Part shown: in pieces, positions 14,976 to 22,251 of the stretch
How positions within the stretch are numbered: position 1 is the first letter of the stretch
Layout: the number at the start of each line of letters is the position of its first letter
Assembly (NCBI GenBank): GCA_016295665.1
Contig: JAEDKS010000004.1
Coordinates: 1-31,867, forward strand
DNA: 31,867 nucleotides
Reading direction: 5' to 3'
DNA from: Clostridia bacterium
GTDB taxonomy: Bacteria; Bacillota; Clostridia; Christensenellales; Aristaeellaceae
The notes under the pieces: generated by a model
The model's database searches: none
What the model saw: the letters and a program-made list of their open reading frames with translations, nothing else
What the model was told of the DNA's origin: nothing
Position numbers and translations under genes: made by a program

Positions 14976-16454
14976 TTACTTGAGGCCCCGGTGCACGATG
15001 CGGGGCGTCCGGGGGCCGTGTCTGCGTCCGCGCAGCAGGCGCAGCAGAATCCGGATGACCAGAATGATCGCCGCCAGCGGCAGCACGACATGCACCACCA
15101 CCAGCTCCAGCGACAGGGGCGGGAAGGGGTTGGGGTCGTTCTGCACGTCGGCGATGATCTGCTCCAGGGAGCGGGGCGCGTTTTCCCGGGCGCCGATGGC
15201 GCGGGAGGCGACCAGGTTGTAGACGACCTCCTCCTGCCCCTCGGGGAAGTAGGTCATGGTGCCGATGACCTCACCGGCGGCGATGGGCGCCTGGAAATCC
15301 CGTGCGTACTCGATGATGACCGTGTTGCGCAGGTTGTTCGCCATGGCCTCCACCTCCTGAAAGGTGGCGACGATCCTGGCGCGGGAGGCCGCGGCGGGAT
15401 CCTGGGCCACGCAGGTCAGGGGCAGCTTGCCCAGATCGGGGTCGCTGAGGGAGTAGTTGCTGGTCTCCAGGGTGATGGGGTTCATGTTGTACAGGTCGAT
15501 GGGGGTGACGCTGGTGTACTGGGAGAAGCCGTAATCAAACAGCCGGATGGTATCCTGCCAGCGGCCCCGGCGCCGGTCGGAGTAGAGCACCACGGAGATC
15601 AGCTCGACCCCGTCCCGCTCGGCGGCGCTCACCAGACAGTACTGGGCGGCGTTGGTGGAGCCGGTCTTGATGCCGATGGCGTCGGGATAATAGTAGGAAT
15701 TGGTGTTGTTTTCGGTGGGCACCCGCAGCAGCTCGTTGGAGTTGGTGATGGTATGGGCGCGGGTGATGTTGGTTTTCGCGATGGAGTAGGAGTAGGTGCC
15801 GACAATCTGCCGGAACAGCTCGTTCTCCATGGCGGCGCGGGTGATGATCGCCATGTCGTAGGCGGTGGTGTAGTGATAGGGGTCGGTCAGACCGTGGGGG
15901 TTGTTGAAATGGGTGTTTTCGCAGCCCAGGGTCTGGACGTACTGGTTCATCAGCACCACGAAGGATTCGATGGAGCCGCTGACCACCTCGGCGATCACGT
16001 TGGCGGCGTCGTTGCCGGACTGGAGCGCCGCGCCGTAGAGCACGTCGATGAAGGGAATCTCCTCCCCGGCGGTGAGCCCCATGGTGGAGCTGTCCTCGTC
16101 CTCCACCATGACCGCCCGCTCGGACACGGTCACGATCTGGTTCACGTCCTCGACCATCAAACAGCCCAGCAGCACGGTGACGATCTTGGTGGTGGAGGCG
16201 GGATGACGCAGGGTTTCGGCGTCCTTCTCGAAGATGACGGTGCCGGAATCGGCCTCGATGAGGATGGCGCTCCAGGCGTAGAGCTGGTCTGCCTCCAGGT
16301 TTTCCGGATGCTCGCTGTCATAGGCCGGCGCGTCGGGCGAGAGGGTTGCGGCGGGATAGGCTACCTCCTCGGCAAGGGCGGGCACGATGCCTGCCAGCAC
16401 AGCCAGCAGCAGCAGGAGCGACAGCAAACGAGACCAACCGGACGTCGGAAACAC
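14976..16454 (-). CDS. D-alanyl-D-alanine carboxypeptidase (DacA/PBP5 type)
   Basis: This penicillin-binding protein trims the terminal D-Ala from peptidoglycan stem peptides outside the cell. The 492-residue protein has a signal peptide (cleavage near ALA-EE, residues 26-29) and the three serine-DD-peptidase motifs: STTK (S87, K90), SGN (146-148) and KTG (263-265). A C-terminal beta-rich domain is followed by a transmembrane anchor at about 455-475 and a basic tail. The start is taken at GTG 16454, the only plausible codon, but the Shine-Dalgarno-like GAGGAG directly abuts it with no spacer. True initiation may be unusual or slightly downstream. The promoter at 16479-16507 leaves a very short leader. 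The first gene after it on the minus strand is the FGGY kinase. Confidence 0.93.
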   Translation of the reverse strand: MFPTSGWSRLLSLLLLLAVLAGIVPALAEEVAYPAATLSPDAPAYDSEHPENLEADQLYAWSAILIEADSGTVIFEKDAETLRHPASTTKIVTVLLGCLMVEDVNQIVTVSERAVMVEDEDSSTMGLTAGEEIPFIDVLYGAALQSGNDAANVIAEVVSGSIESFVVLMNQYVQTLGCENTHFNNPHGLTDPYHYTTAYDMAIITRAAMENELFRQIVGTYSYSIAKTNITRAHTITNSNELLRVPTENNTNSYYYPDAIGIKTGSTNAAQYCLVSAAERDGVELISVVLYSDRRRGRWQDTIRLFDYGFSQYTSVTPIDLYNMNPITLETSNYSLSDPDLGKLPLTCVAQDPAAASRARIVATFQEVEAMANNLRNTVIIEYARDFQAPIAAGEVIGTMTYFPEGQEEVVYNLVASRAIGARENAPRSLEQIIADVQNDPNPFPPLSLELVVVHVVLPLAAIILVIRILLRLLRGRRHGPRTPRIVHRGLK

Positions 16455-16478
16455 CTCCTCATGGACAAACTACTTCAA

Positions 16479-16507
16479 ATTATATCAGATTTTCCTCCGT
16501 TTGTACA
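16479..16507 (-). promoter_or_regulatory. Promoter of the D-Ala-D-Ala carboxypeptidase gene
   Basis: On the minus strand TGTACA (16507-16502) is a 4/6 match at -35. It is followed after 17 bases by a perfect TATAAT (16484-16479) with TGA before it (extended -10). Transcription would start only ~18 bases before the start codon. Confidence 0.78.
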
Positions 16508-16561
16508 GACGGCGGCGCCCGGTTCCTGTAAAAATCGCGCCCGGGCGGGGGCGACGGTCAG

Positions 16562-16592
16562 AAAAAACCGCCCGCAGCCGCAGCTGCGAGCG
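16562..16592 (-). terminator. Intrinsic terminator of the hydroxyacid dehydrogenase gene
   Basis: On the minus strand CGCTCGCAGC pairs with GCTGCGGGCG (ten pairs, one G-T) around TGCG, then G and a six-T tract (complement of 16562-16567). It lies 36 bases beyond the stop. Confidence 0.9.
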
Positions 16593-16628
16593 ATGGATTT
16601 TCGGGAACCGCTGCCAACGGGGCCGGAG

Positions 16629-17567
16629 TTACCGGGTCACATCGTTCACGGTGTTCCCGTCCAGGAAGGCGCGGATGTTGCCGGCGGCGATGTCCAGCAG
16701 GCGCTGCCGGGTCTCACAGGGCGCCCAGGCGATGTGGGGCGTGATGATGCAGTTGGGCGCGTCCAGCAGCGGGCAGTCCGCCGCCATGGGCTCCTGCGAG
16801 ATCACGTCCACGCCGGCGGCGCGCACCTTGCCGCTGCGGAGGGCGTCTGCCAGGTCCTGTTCGTTGATGAGGGGGCCACGGGCGGTGTTGAGGAGGATGA
16901 CACCGTCCTTCATCTGCGCGATGGTGTCGCGGTTGATCATGCCCCGGTTCTCGGCGAACAGCGGGCAGTGCAGGGAGATGATGTCGCTCTCCCGCAGCAC
17001 CTGCTCCATGGGCACCAGGCCGGGCTTGGGCGTGCGGCTGCAGGCCAGCACCCTCATGCCGAAGGCCTCGGCGACCTTCGCCACGGCGTGACCGATGCTG
17101 CCGAAGCCGATGATGCCCAGGGTCTTGCCGCTCAGCTCGGTCAGGGGCGCGTCCCAGAAGCAGAAGGAGGGGGAGGTGACCCAGCGCCCCTCATGGACGG
17201 CCTGGCTGTGATGGCCCACCATGTTGGTGATCTCCAGCAGCAGGGCAAAGACGTGCTGCGCCACGGCGTCGGTGCTGTAGGCGGGCACGTTGCACACGGG
17301 GATGCCGCGGCGGCGGGCGGCGTCCAGATCCACCACGTTGTAGCCCGTGGCGGTGATGCCGATGTATTGCAGCCGGGGCGCCTTGCCGATGATGTCCGCG
17401 TCCAGAATGGTCTTGTTGGTGATGACGATCTCCGCGTCACCGATGCGCGCCAGGGTATCGGCGGGGTCGGTGCGGGGGTAGACCGTCACATGGCCGATGG
17501 CCTCGAAGGGTGCCCAGGATAGATCGCCAGGATTGGCGCCGCTGCCGTCAAGAATCACGATTTCCAT
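16629..17567 (-). CDS. D-2-hydroxyacid dehydrogenase (glycerate/hydroxypyruvate-type)
   Basis: Enzymes of this family reduce 2-keto acids to D-2-hydroxy acids with NAD(P)H. The 312-residue protein has the Rossmann motif GIIGFGSIG (146-154). The substrate arginine is in NTARGPLI (R230), the glutamate in SQEP (E259) and the catalytic histidine in TPHIAW (H278). After the second Rossmann strand the sequence is ACSRTPKP, lacking the aspartate that usually selects NAD, so NADP preference is possible. This is an inference from the family rule. Substrate is unassigned; glycerate/hydroxypyruvate reductase (HprA-like) fits the length and motif spacing. ATG 17567 follows GGAGG. The gene lies 78 bases after the TetR-family gene on the same strand and ends in a strong terminator. 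Confidence 0.88.
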   Translation of the reverse strand: MEIVILDGSGANPGDLSWAPFEAIGHVTVYPRTDPADTLARIGDAEIVITNKTILDADIIGKAPRLQYIGITATGYNVVDLDAARRRGIPVCNVPAYSTDAVAQHVFALLLEITNMVGHHSQAVHEGRWVTSPSFCFWDAPLTELSGKTLGIIGFGSIGHAVAKVAEAFGMRVLACSRTPKPGLVPMEQVLRESDIISLHCPLFAENRGMINRDTIAQMKDGVILLNTARGPLINEQDLADALRSGKVRAAGVDVISQEPMAADCPLLDAPNCIITPHIAWAPCETRQRLLDIAAGNIRAFLDGNTVNDVTR

Positions 17568-17587
17568 ATGCTGTTCCTCCGTTCGTA

Positions 17588-17613
17588 TGTCTGATGAGGC
17601 GTTTGTCTGATGA
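17588..17613. repeat. Ten-base direct repeat before the hydroxyacid dehydrogenase gene
   Basis: TGTCTGATGA occurs at 17588-17597 and again at 17604-17613, exactly 16 bases apart, in the short gap between the TetR and dehydrogenase genes. It could be a pair of regulator half-sites or chance; no promoter hexamers are convincing here. Confidence 0.4.
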
Positions 17614-17645
17614 AGCTGAAGCCGGATGGGCTCGGGGCGCCGCCC

Positions 17646-18344
17646 TCAGGGCCTGTCGGAGGCAAGCTGTCTGCCCAGGGCTTCCGCCAGCTCGTCCCAG
17701 TCCGCGAAGTCCGCCAGCGTCACCGAGCCGTAGGGGGCGTCCAGCAGCACCTCGATGCTCCGCCGGTACTTTTCCAGCACGCCCAGCAGCGCGCCGGCGT
17801 CGTGCCGCTGTCCCTTCCGGAGGGCCTGCAGCAGCAGCAGCGCCGCCTCGACCCAGCACTGATTCAGCAGGGCCAGCACGGGCTGACACACCCCGCGCAC
17901 CGGCGGGCAGATGACCCCGGTGGCCCGGGCCGCCTCCACCTCCCGCTCCAGCGGGGGAAGGAACGCCCCGGCGAGGGCCTCCTGATAGCGCACGCGCACC
18001 GCCACGCTCTCCGGCCTGTCCAGCAGCGGCAGGAGCATGAGCATGAAGGCCTGCTCGTCCCGGTGCAGGGGGAGGAAGGCGCGAAGGAGCAGGTTCAGCC
18101 GGGCCATGGAGCCCTCCAGCCCCTCCAGCTGCTGACCGGCGCGCTCGCAGGCCTGCTCGGCATGGCGGGCGCAGATGGTGTCCAGCACCGCGTCCTTGCT
18201 GATGAAGTGGTGATAGAACGCGCCCTTGCTGCAGTGGAGCTGATCCAGCACGTCCTGCACGCTGGTGGCATCGAAGCCCTTCTGGCAGAACAGCCGCTCG
18301 GATATGTTCAGAATCTCCTGCTTACGCTCATCACCCTTGCGCAT
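17646..18344 (-). CDS. TetR/AcrR-family transcriptional regulator
   Basis: The 232-residue protein has an N-terminal TetR DNA-binding domain (residues ~5-50): an ILNISERLFCQKGFDATSV helix pair, then VQDVLDQLHCSKGAFYHHF, the typical recognition helix. The C-terminal ligand-binding part is helical and Leu/Ala-rich, with no recognisable ligand family. ATG 18344 was chosen for GGGAGG seven bases upstream; the frame is open further but reads into the promoter. The promoter at 18384-18412 carries a palindrome across its -35, suggesting autorepression. It is divergent from the M16 peptidase gene and upstream of the dehydrogenase gene, so either may be its target. Confidence 0.9.
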   Translation of the reverse strand: MRKGDERKQEILNISERLFCQKGFDATSVQDVLDQLHCSKGAFYHHFISKDAVLDTICARHAEQACERAGQQLEGLEGSMARLNLLLRAFLPLHRDEQAFMLMLLPLLDRPESVAVRVRYQEALAGAFLPPLEREVEAARATGVICPPVRGVCQPVLALLNQCWVEAALLLLQALRKGQRHDAGALLGVLEKYRRSIEVLLDAPYGSVTLADFADWDELAEALGRQLASDRP

Positions 18345-18383
18345 GACCAAGCCTCCCGTGCCGTTGTGGTGGTATCCGGGATA

Positions 18384-18412
18384 AGTATAGAGGATTCGGC
18401 GGCGGAAGTCAA
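18384..18412 (-). promoter_or_regulatory. Promoter of the TetR-family gene
   Basis: On the minus strand TTGACT (18412-18407) and TATACT (18389-18384) are separated by 17 bases. Each matches consensus 5/6. Confidence 0.8.
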
Positions 18413-18422
18413 GACCGACTTC
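18405..18422. promoter_or_regulatory. Palindrome over the TetR -35 (likely operator)
   Basis: GAAGTC (18405-18410) and GACTTC (18417-18422) are perfect inverted six-base arms with a six-base spacer. They overlap the -35 hexamer of the regulator's own promoter. The size and placement suit a TetR-family operator. A second palindrome, TATCC-G-GGATA (18373-18383), sits just downstream of the -10. Confidence 0.6.
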
Positions 18423-18564
18423 GGTATGGAAGGGAGCGGGCGGGGGAAGGATGAGAAAGTCATGAGAAATGCGGAAAGCAGGAGGGAAAAGCAGGAAAAG
18501 CCGTGCGGTGTGGCGAAGGTAACCTAAAATATGCGTATCCGACCGGAAAGCGAGGTATTTGCCC

Positions 18565-21447
18565 ATGAATCCCGGAACCGTACTCCATGACTTTGAGCTG
18601 ACGAACGTGACCCCCGTGCCGGAGATGGACGCGGAGCTGCATCTGTTCCGCCATCGCGGGACGGGCGCGGAGCTGCTGTGGATCCGGCGGCCCGACCGGA
18701 ACAAGACCTTTTCCGTGACCTTCAAAACCCTGCCGGAGAACGACACGGGCGTATTCCACATCATGGAGCACTCGGCGCTGTGCGGCTCGGCGAAGTACCC
18801 GGTGAAGGAGCCCTTTGTGGAGCTGATGAAGGGCTCCATGAACACGTTCCTGAACGCCTTCACCTTCCCGGACAAGACCATGTACCCGGTGTCGAGCCGC
18901 AACGATGCGGACTTCCGGAATCTGGTCAGCGTGTATCTGGACGCGGTGTTCTGCCCGGCGGTGTACGAGCGGAAGAACATCTTCCTGCAGGAGGGCTGGC
19001 GACTGGAACAGGATGCGCCCGGGGAGAAGCCCCACTATGTGGGCGTGGTGTTCAACGAGATGAAGGGCGCCCTGTCCTCCGTGGACGAGGTGATGGCGTA
19101 TGCCATGGCCCGGATGCTGTTCCCGGACAGCTGCTACCGCTTCGTGTCCGGCGGCGATCCGACGCACATCCCGGAGCTGACCTACGAGGCGTTCCTGGAC
19201 GCTCATCGCCGGTTCTATCATCCCTCCAATGCGCGCTTCTTCCTGGACGGCGACGTGGACATCGAGCAGCTGCTGGCGAAGATCAACGACGACTATCTCT
19301 GCCGCTACGAGCGCCGGGAGCCCGACTTCGAGCTGAAGCTGCAGAAGCCCGTGCCCGGGCAGCAGCGCACCATCTCCTACGAGCTGGCCCCCGGCGAGGC
19401 CCCGGAGGGCAAGGCGTACTTCGCCATGAGCCGGATCATCGGCACCTGGGAGGATCGGGTGCGGCTGATGGCGGCGAAGGTGCTGTGCGACTACCTGGCG
19501 GGCAGCAACGACGCGCCGCTGAAGCGGGCGGTGCTGGAGCAGGGGCTGGCCCAGGAGCTGCGGCTGTCGGCAGAGGACGGCGGCATGGCCCAGGTGACGG
19601 TGGATCTGATGCTGCAGAACATGCAGGCGGAGAAGCTGCCGGAGGCCCGGCGGGCGGTGCAGGCCATCATCCGGGAGCTGCTGGAGAAGGGGCTGGACAG
19701 AACGGAGCTGACGGGCTGTCTGAACCGCTACGAGTTCAAGACCCGCGAGCACAACGAGCCCTACGGCGTCATGCTGTCCATCCAGGTGATGAACTCCTGG
19801 CTCTACGGCGGCGACCCGGCGCTGTACCTGCGGAACAACGAGGCCTTCGCCGCGCTGCGGGCACATCTGGAGGATGGCTACTACGAGCAGCTGCTCCGGG
19901 AGATGTTCCTGGAGGACGACACCCTGTGCGAGCTGCATGCCCTGCCCTCCCAGACCCTGGGCGCGGAGCGGGCCGCCGAGGAGCTGCGCAGCGCCCATGC
20001 CCGGTGGGACGCCATGACGGAGGCGGAGCAGGCATCCTGCGGCGCGGAGCTGGAGGCGCTGCACACCTGGCAGCAGACGCCGGACAGCCCCGAGGCGCTG
20101 GCGACGCTGCCCCACCTGAAGCTGTCGGAGGTGTCCGCAGAGCCCCTCTGGGTTGAGCTGGCGGAGCAGCGGCTGCAGGGGGTGCGGGTGCTGCGCTCGC
20201 CGGTGAACGCGGGCGGCATGGTGTATCTGAAGCTGTACTTTGACCTGGGCGACCTGACGGAGGAGGAGCTGCCCACGGCGCAGCTGCTGGCGCGGGTGCT
20301 GGCGGTGCTGCCCACGGCGCGGCACACCTCCCAGGAGCTGCAGCGGGAGATCAAGCTCCATCTGGGCAGCCTGACCCACGGGGTGGAGGCGTTCGCGACG
20401 CCCGGGGAGACGGACAGGTGCAAGGCGTGCTTCGTGGTGTCCTGCAGCGTGCTGGAGAGCAAGGTGGACGAGGCGGTGCGCCTGATTCAGGAGGTGCAGC
20501 TGGAAACCGACCTGCACCAGTCCGAGCGCATCCGCGAGGTGATGCAGCAGGCGTTCATCGCCATGCAGCAGCAGCTGGTCATGAATGGCATGATGTTCGC
20601 CGTGAACCACGCCCTGAGCGGCTGGAATGCCACCACGCTGGTGGCGGACCGCACCCAGGGCTATGGCGCTTATACGGCGCTGCGGGCGCTGCTGGAGCAC
20701 TTTGACGAGCGCATCGAGGGCGAGATTGCGGCCATGGAGCGCCTGAGCCATCGCATCTCCGCGACGTCGCGGCTGACCCTGGGTGTCACGGGCGGCGTGA
20801 GCGACGCGCAGCTGACGGCACTGCTTTCCGCCTTCCCGGCGGGGGAGCCGACGGGCCCCCTGCAGGTGAAGCTGACGGGCCGGGAGGATACCGCGGTCAC
20901 GATTCCCGCCGCCATCTCCTTCGCGACCCTGGGCGCGAACCTGAACACCCTGGGCTTCCGTGTTACCGGTACCAACTGGGTCATGGGCCAGCTCATCTCG
21001 CTGGCGTACCTGTGGAACGAGGTGCGCGTGCAGGGCGGTGCCTACGGCTGCGGCCTGCTGACCCGGGAGAGCGGCAACGTGTGCTTCTACTCCTACCGTG
21101 ACCCCAGCGCGGCCCGCACGCTGGACGTGTACCGCCGTTCCGCGGCGTTCGTGCGCAGCTTCTGCGAGTCGGGCAGCGCGCTGGACACCATCATCATCGG
21201 CACCCTGTCCGAACTGATGCCCCTGCTGGCGCCCCGCTTCCAGAGCGAGCAGGCGTTCAGCCGCTGCTTCACCGGCGTGACGCTGGAGCAGCTGCGGCAG
21301 CAGTTCCGGGAGGTGCTGGAGACCACGCCGGCGCAGCTGCTGGAGGCCAGCGCCCAGCTGGACGAGATCGCGGCGAAGGGCTCCATGTGCGTGGTGGGCA
21401 GCGCGGAGATTCTCTCGGGCTGCGAGGGCCTGACCGCCCTGGCGTGA
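18565..21447 (+). CDS. M16C metallopeptidase (PreP/insulinase-like)
   Basis: The 960-residue protein matches the presequence-protease branch of the M16 family, large zinc peptidases that degrade short unfolded peptides inside a closed chamber. The inverted zinc motif HIMEH is at residues 65-69 (zinc His 65 and 69, catalytic Glu 68). The PreP-like ALCGSAKYPVKEPF and GSMNTFLNAFTFPDKTMYPV follow. The second half is a degenerate M16 repeat ending with the YxxNEV-type and AYGCG stretches (YLWNEVRVQGGAYGCG). There is no signal peptide, so it should act in the cytosol. ATG 18565 has GAGGT eight bases upstream; a TTG two codons earlier is a weaker start. It is divergent from the TetR gene and ends at a strong hairpin. 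No clear promoter was found beyond a TAAAAT at 18525-18530. Confidence 0.92.
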   Translation: MNPGTVLHDFELTNVTPVPEMDAELHLFRHRGTGAELLWIRRPDRNKTFSVTFKTLPENDTGVFHIMEHSALCGSAKYPVKEPFVELMKGSMNTFLNAFTFPDKTMYPVSSRNDADFRNLVSVYLDAVFCPAVYERKNIFLQEGWRLEQDAPGEKPHYVGVVFNEMKGALSSVDEVMAYAMARMLFPDSCYRFVSGGDPTHIPELTYEAFLDAHRRFYHPSNARFFLDGDVDIEQLLAKINDDYLCRYERREPDFELKLQKPVPGQQRTISYELAPGEAPEGKAYFAMSRIIGTWEDRVRLMAAKVLCDYLAGSNDAPLKRAVLEQGLAQELRLSAEDGGMAQVTVDLMLQNMQAEKLPEARRAVQAIIRELLEKGLDRTELTGCLNRYEFKTREHNEPYGVMLSIQVMNSWLYGGDPALYLRNNEAFAALRAHLEDGYYEQLLREMFLEDDTLCELHALPSQTLGAERAAEELRSAHARWDAMTEAEQASCGAELEALHTWQQTPDSPEALATLPHLKLSEVSAEPLWVELAEQRLQGVRVLRSPVNAGGMVYLKLYFDLGDLTEEELPTAQLLARVLAVLPTARHTSQELQREIKLHLGSLTHGVEAFATPGETDRCKACFVVSCSVLESKVDEAVRLIQEVQLETDLHQSERIREVMQQAFIAMQQQLVMNGMMFAVNHALSGWNATTLVADRTQGYGAYTALRALLEHFDERIEGEIAAMERLSHRISATSRLTLGVTGGVSDAQLTALLSAFPAGEPTGPLQVKLTGREDTAVTIPAAISFATLGANLNTLGFRVTGTNWVMGQLISLAYLWNEVRVQGGAYGCGLLTRESGNVCFYSYRDPSAARTLDVYRRSAAFVRSFCESGSALDTIIIGTLSELMPLLAPRFQSEQAFSRCFTGVTLEQLRQQFREVLETTPAQLLEASAQLDEIAAKGSMCVVGSAEILSGCEGLTALA

Positions 21448-21502
21448 CGCGGGCATACGGCGTCACATCAAGGCGAATCTACCATAACATAGAGGAAAAC
21501 AG

Positions 21503-21540
21503 AGGGCGTTCCGGATGGCAGGCTGCCTCCGGAACGCCCT
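21503..21540. terminator. Strong hairpin between the M16 peptidase and the convergent membrane protein gene
   Basis: AGGGCGTTCCGGA (21503-21515) pairs perfectly with TCCGGAACGCCCT (21528-21540), and an inner GGCA/TGCC extends the stem. TTCTCTT follows on the + strand and TTTTCC follows on the - strand, so termination may work both ways. Confidence 0.8.
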
Positions 21541-21564
21541 TCTCTTGCCAAAGCGCCGCGCTTA

Positions 21565-21975
21565 TCACACAAAGAGCGACAGCACCCCGTACACCGCCGC
21601 GCACAGGACGTCGGAGAGCATCAGGCACACGTTCTGCTCGTCCTCCTCCAGGTCGGCGTACTCGACGATGGGCTCGTCCACATAGTCGATCATGTCTCCG
21701 AACAGGCTGTCAATCTTCTTCTTTTTCTTATGCCGGGCGGGCAGGCGGGGGATGGACACGCCGTCCATGCGCAGATATGCCAGCCAACCCGCCAGCAGAA
21801 AGCCGATGGCGATCAGCCCGAAGGCGAGGCTCAGCCCGATGGGCTGCTTCCCCTGATTGATGAACCTGTCCCAGATCAGCGCGACGCAGAGCAGATAGGC
21901 GAACCGGGAGGTCGCCTTGTAGATGATGGGGCGGATCATGTGCCGCTTCACATGCGTGGAAAACCACCTGCGCAT
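21565..21975 (-). CDS. Small membrane protein of unknown function
   Basis: ATG 21975 follows AAGGAGG and gives 136 residues. I do not recognise the family. The N-terminus is basic (MRRWFSTHVKRHM). Hydrophobic segments are at about 24-38 and 47-68, then comes a very basic patch (RHKKKKK, 81-87), an acidic stretch (EYADLEEDEQ) and a third hydrophobic segment at the C-terminus (116-136). It has its own promoter (22006-22034) and shares a hairpin with the convergent M16 gene, so it looks like a single-gene unit. The basic-then-acidic linker suggests a cytosolic loop between two membrane parts. No function is claimed. Confidence 0.75.
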   Translation of the reverse strand: MRRWFSTHVKRHMIRPIIYKATSRFAYLLCVALIWDRFINQGKQPIGLSLAFGLIAIGFLLAGWLAYLRMDGVSIPRLPARHKKKKKIDSLFGDMIDYVDEPIVEYADLEEDEQNVCLMLSDVLCAAVYGVLSLFV

Positions 21976-22005
21976 CCCGCCGCCTCCTTTCCATGGAATG
22001 GATAG

Positions 22006-22034
22006 ATTATACCGTAAAGCGGCGCTCCATGCAA
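22006..22034 (-). promoter_or_regulatory. Promoter of the small membrane protein gene
   Basis: On the minus strand TTGCAT (22034-22029) and a perfect TATAAT (22011-22006) are separated by 17 bases. The -35 is poor (3/6). Confidence 0.6.
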
Positions 22035-22160
22035 CCTCAAACTTGCAGCCCGGAGGCAATATTGCCTGCATGATTGTGGAAAAAATGCAAAAGAACCGCC
22101 CGAAATCCGAAAAACGGGGTCGAAAATTGCACTCGGCTTGTATTTTATATGCAAAAAGAC

Positions 22161-22190
22161 TTGACAAATAAAAAAGAGAACCGTTATAAT
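22161..22190 (+). promoter_or_regulatory. Perfect-consensus promoter of the peptide importer operon
   Basis: TTGACA (22161-22166) and TATAAT (22185-22190) both match consensus fully, with an 18-base spacer rich in A. Transcription would begin near 22197, giving a ~55-base leader with a small GGGAC/GTCCC hairpin (22209-22226). This predicts strong expression of the binding protein. Confidence 0.9.
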
Positions 22191-22251
22191 ATTCTCTAAG
22201 GAATAGGCGGGACTTCTGCCTGTCCCGGAAAGACAAAGAGGGGGAATCACC

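Noticed and set aside
14973..17522. A very long + strand frame across the carboxypeptidase and dehydrogenase genes
   Set aside because: It is an antisense shadow: Gly/Val/His-rich with no recognisable family, no ribosome binding site, and it spans two real genes and their terminator.
18345..18980. Longer N-terminus for the TetR regulator
   Set aside because: The extension runs through the regulator's own promoter and into the start of the divergent M16 gene.
18460..21456. A 998-codon open frame antisense to the M16 peptidase
   Set aside because: High GC content and codon bias leave long antisense frames open. The translated product is low-complexity (Gln, His, Arg, Leu) with no domain, and the M16 frame on the other strand has clear motifs.
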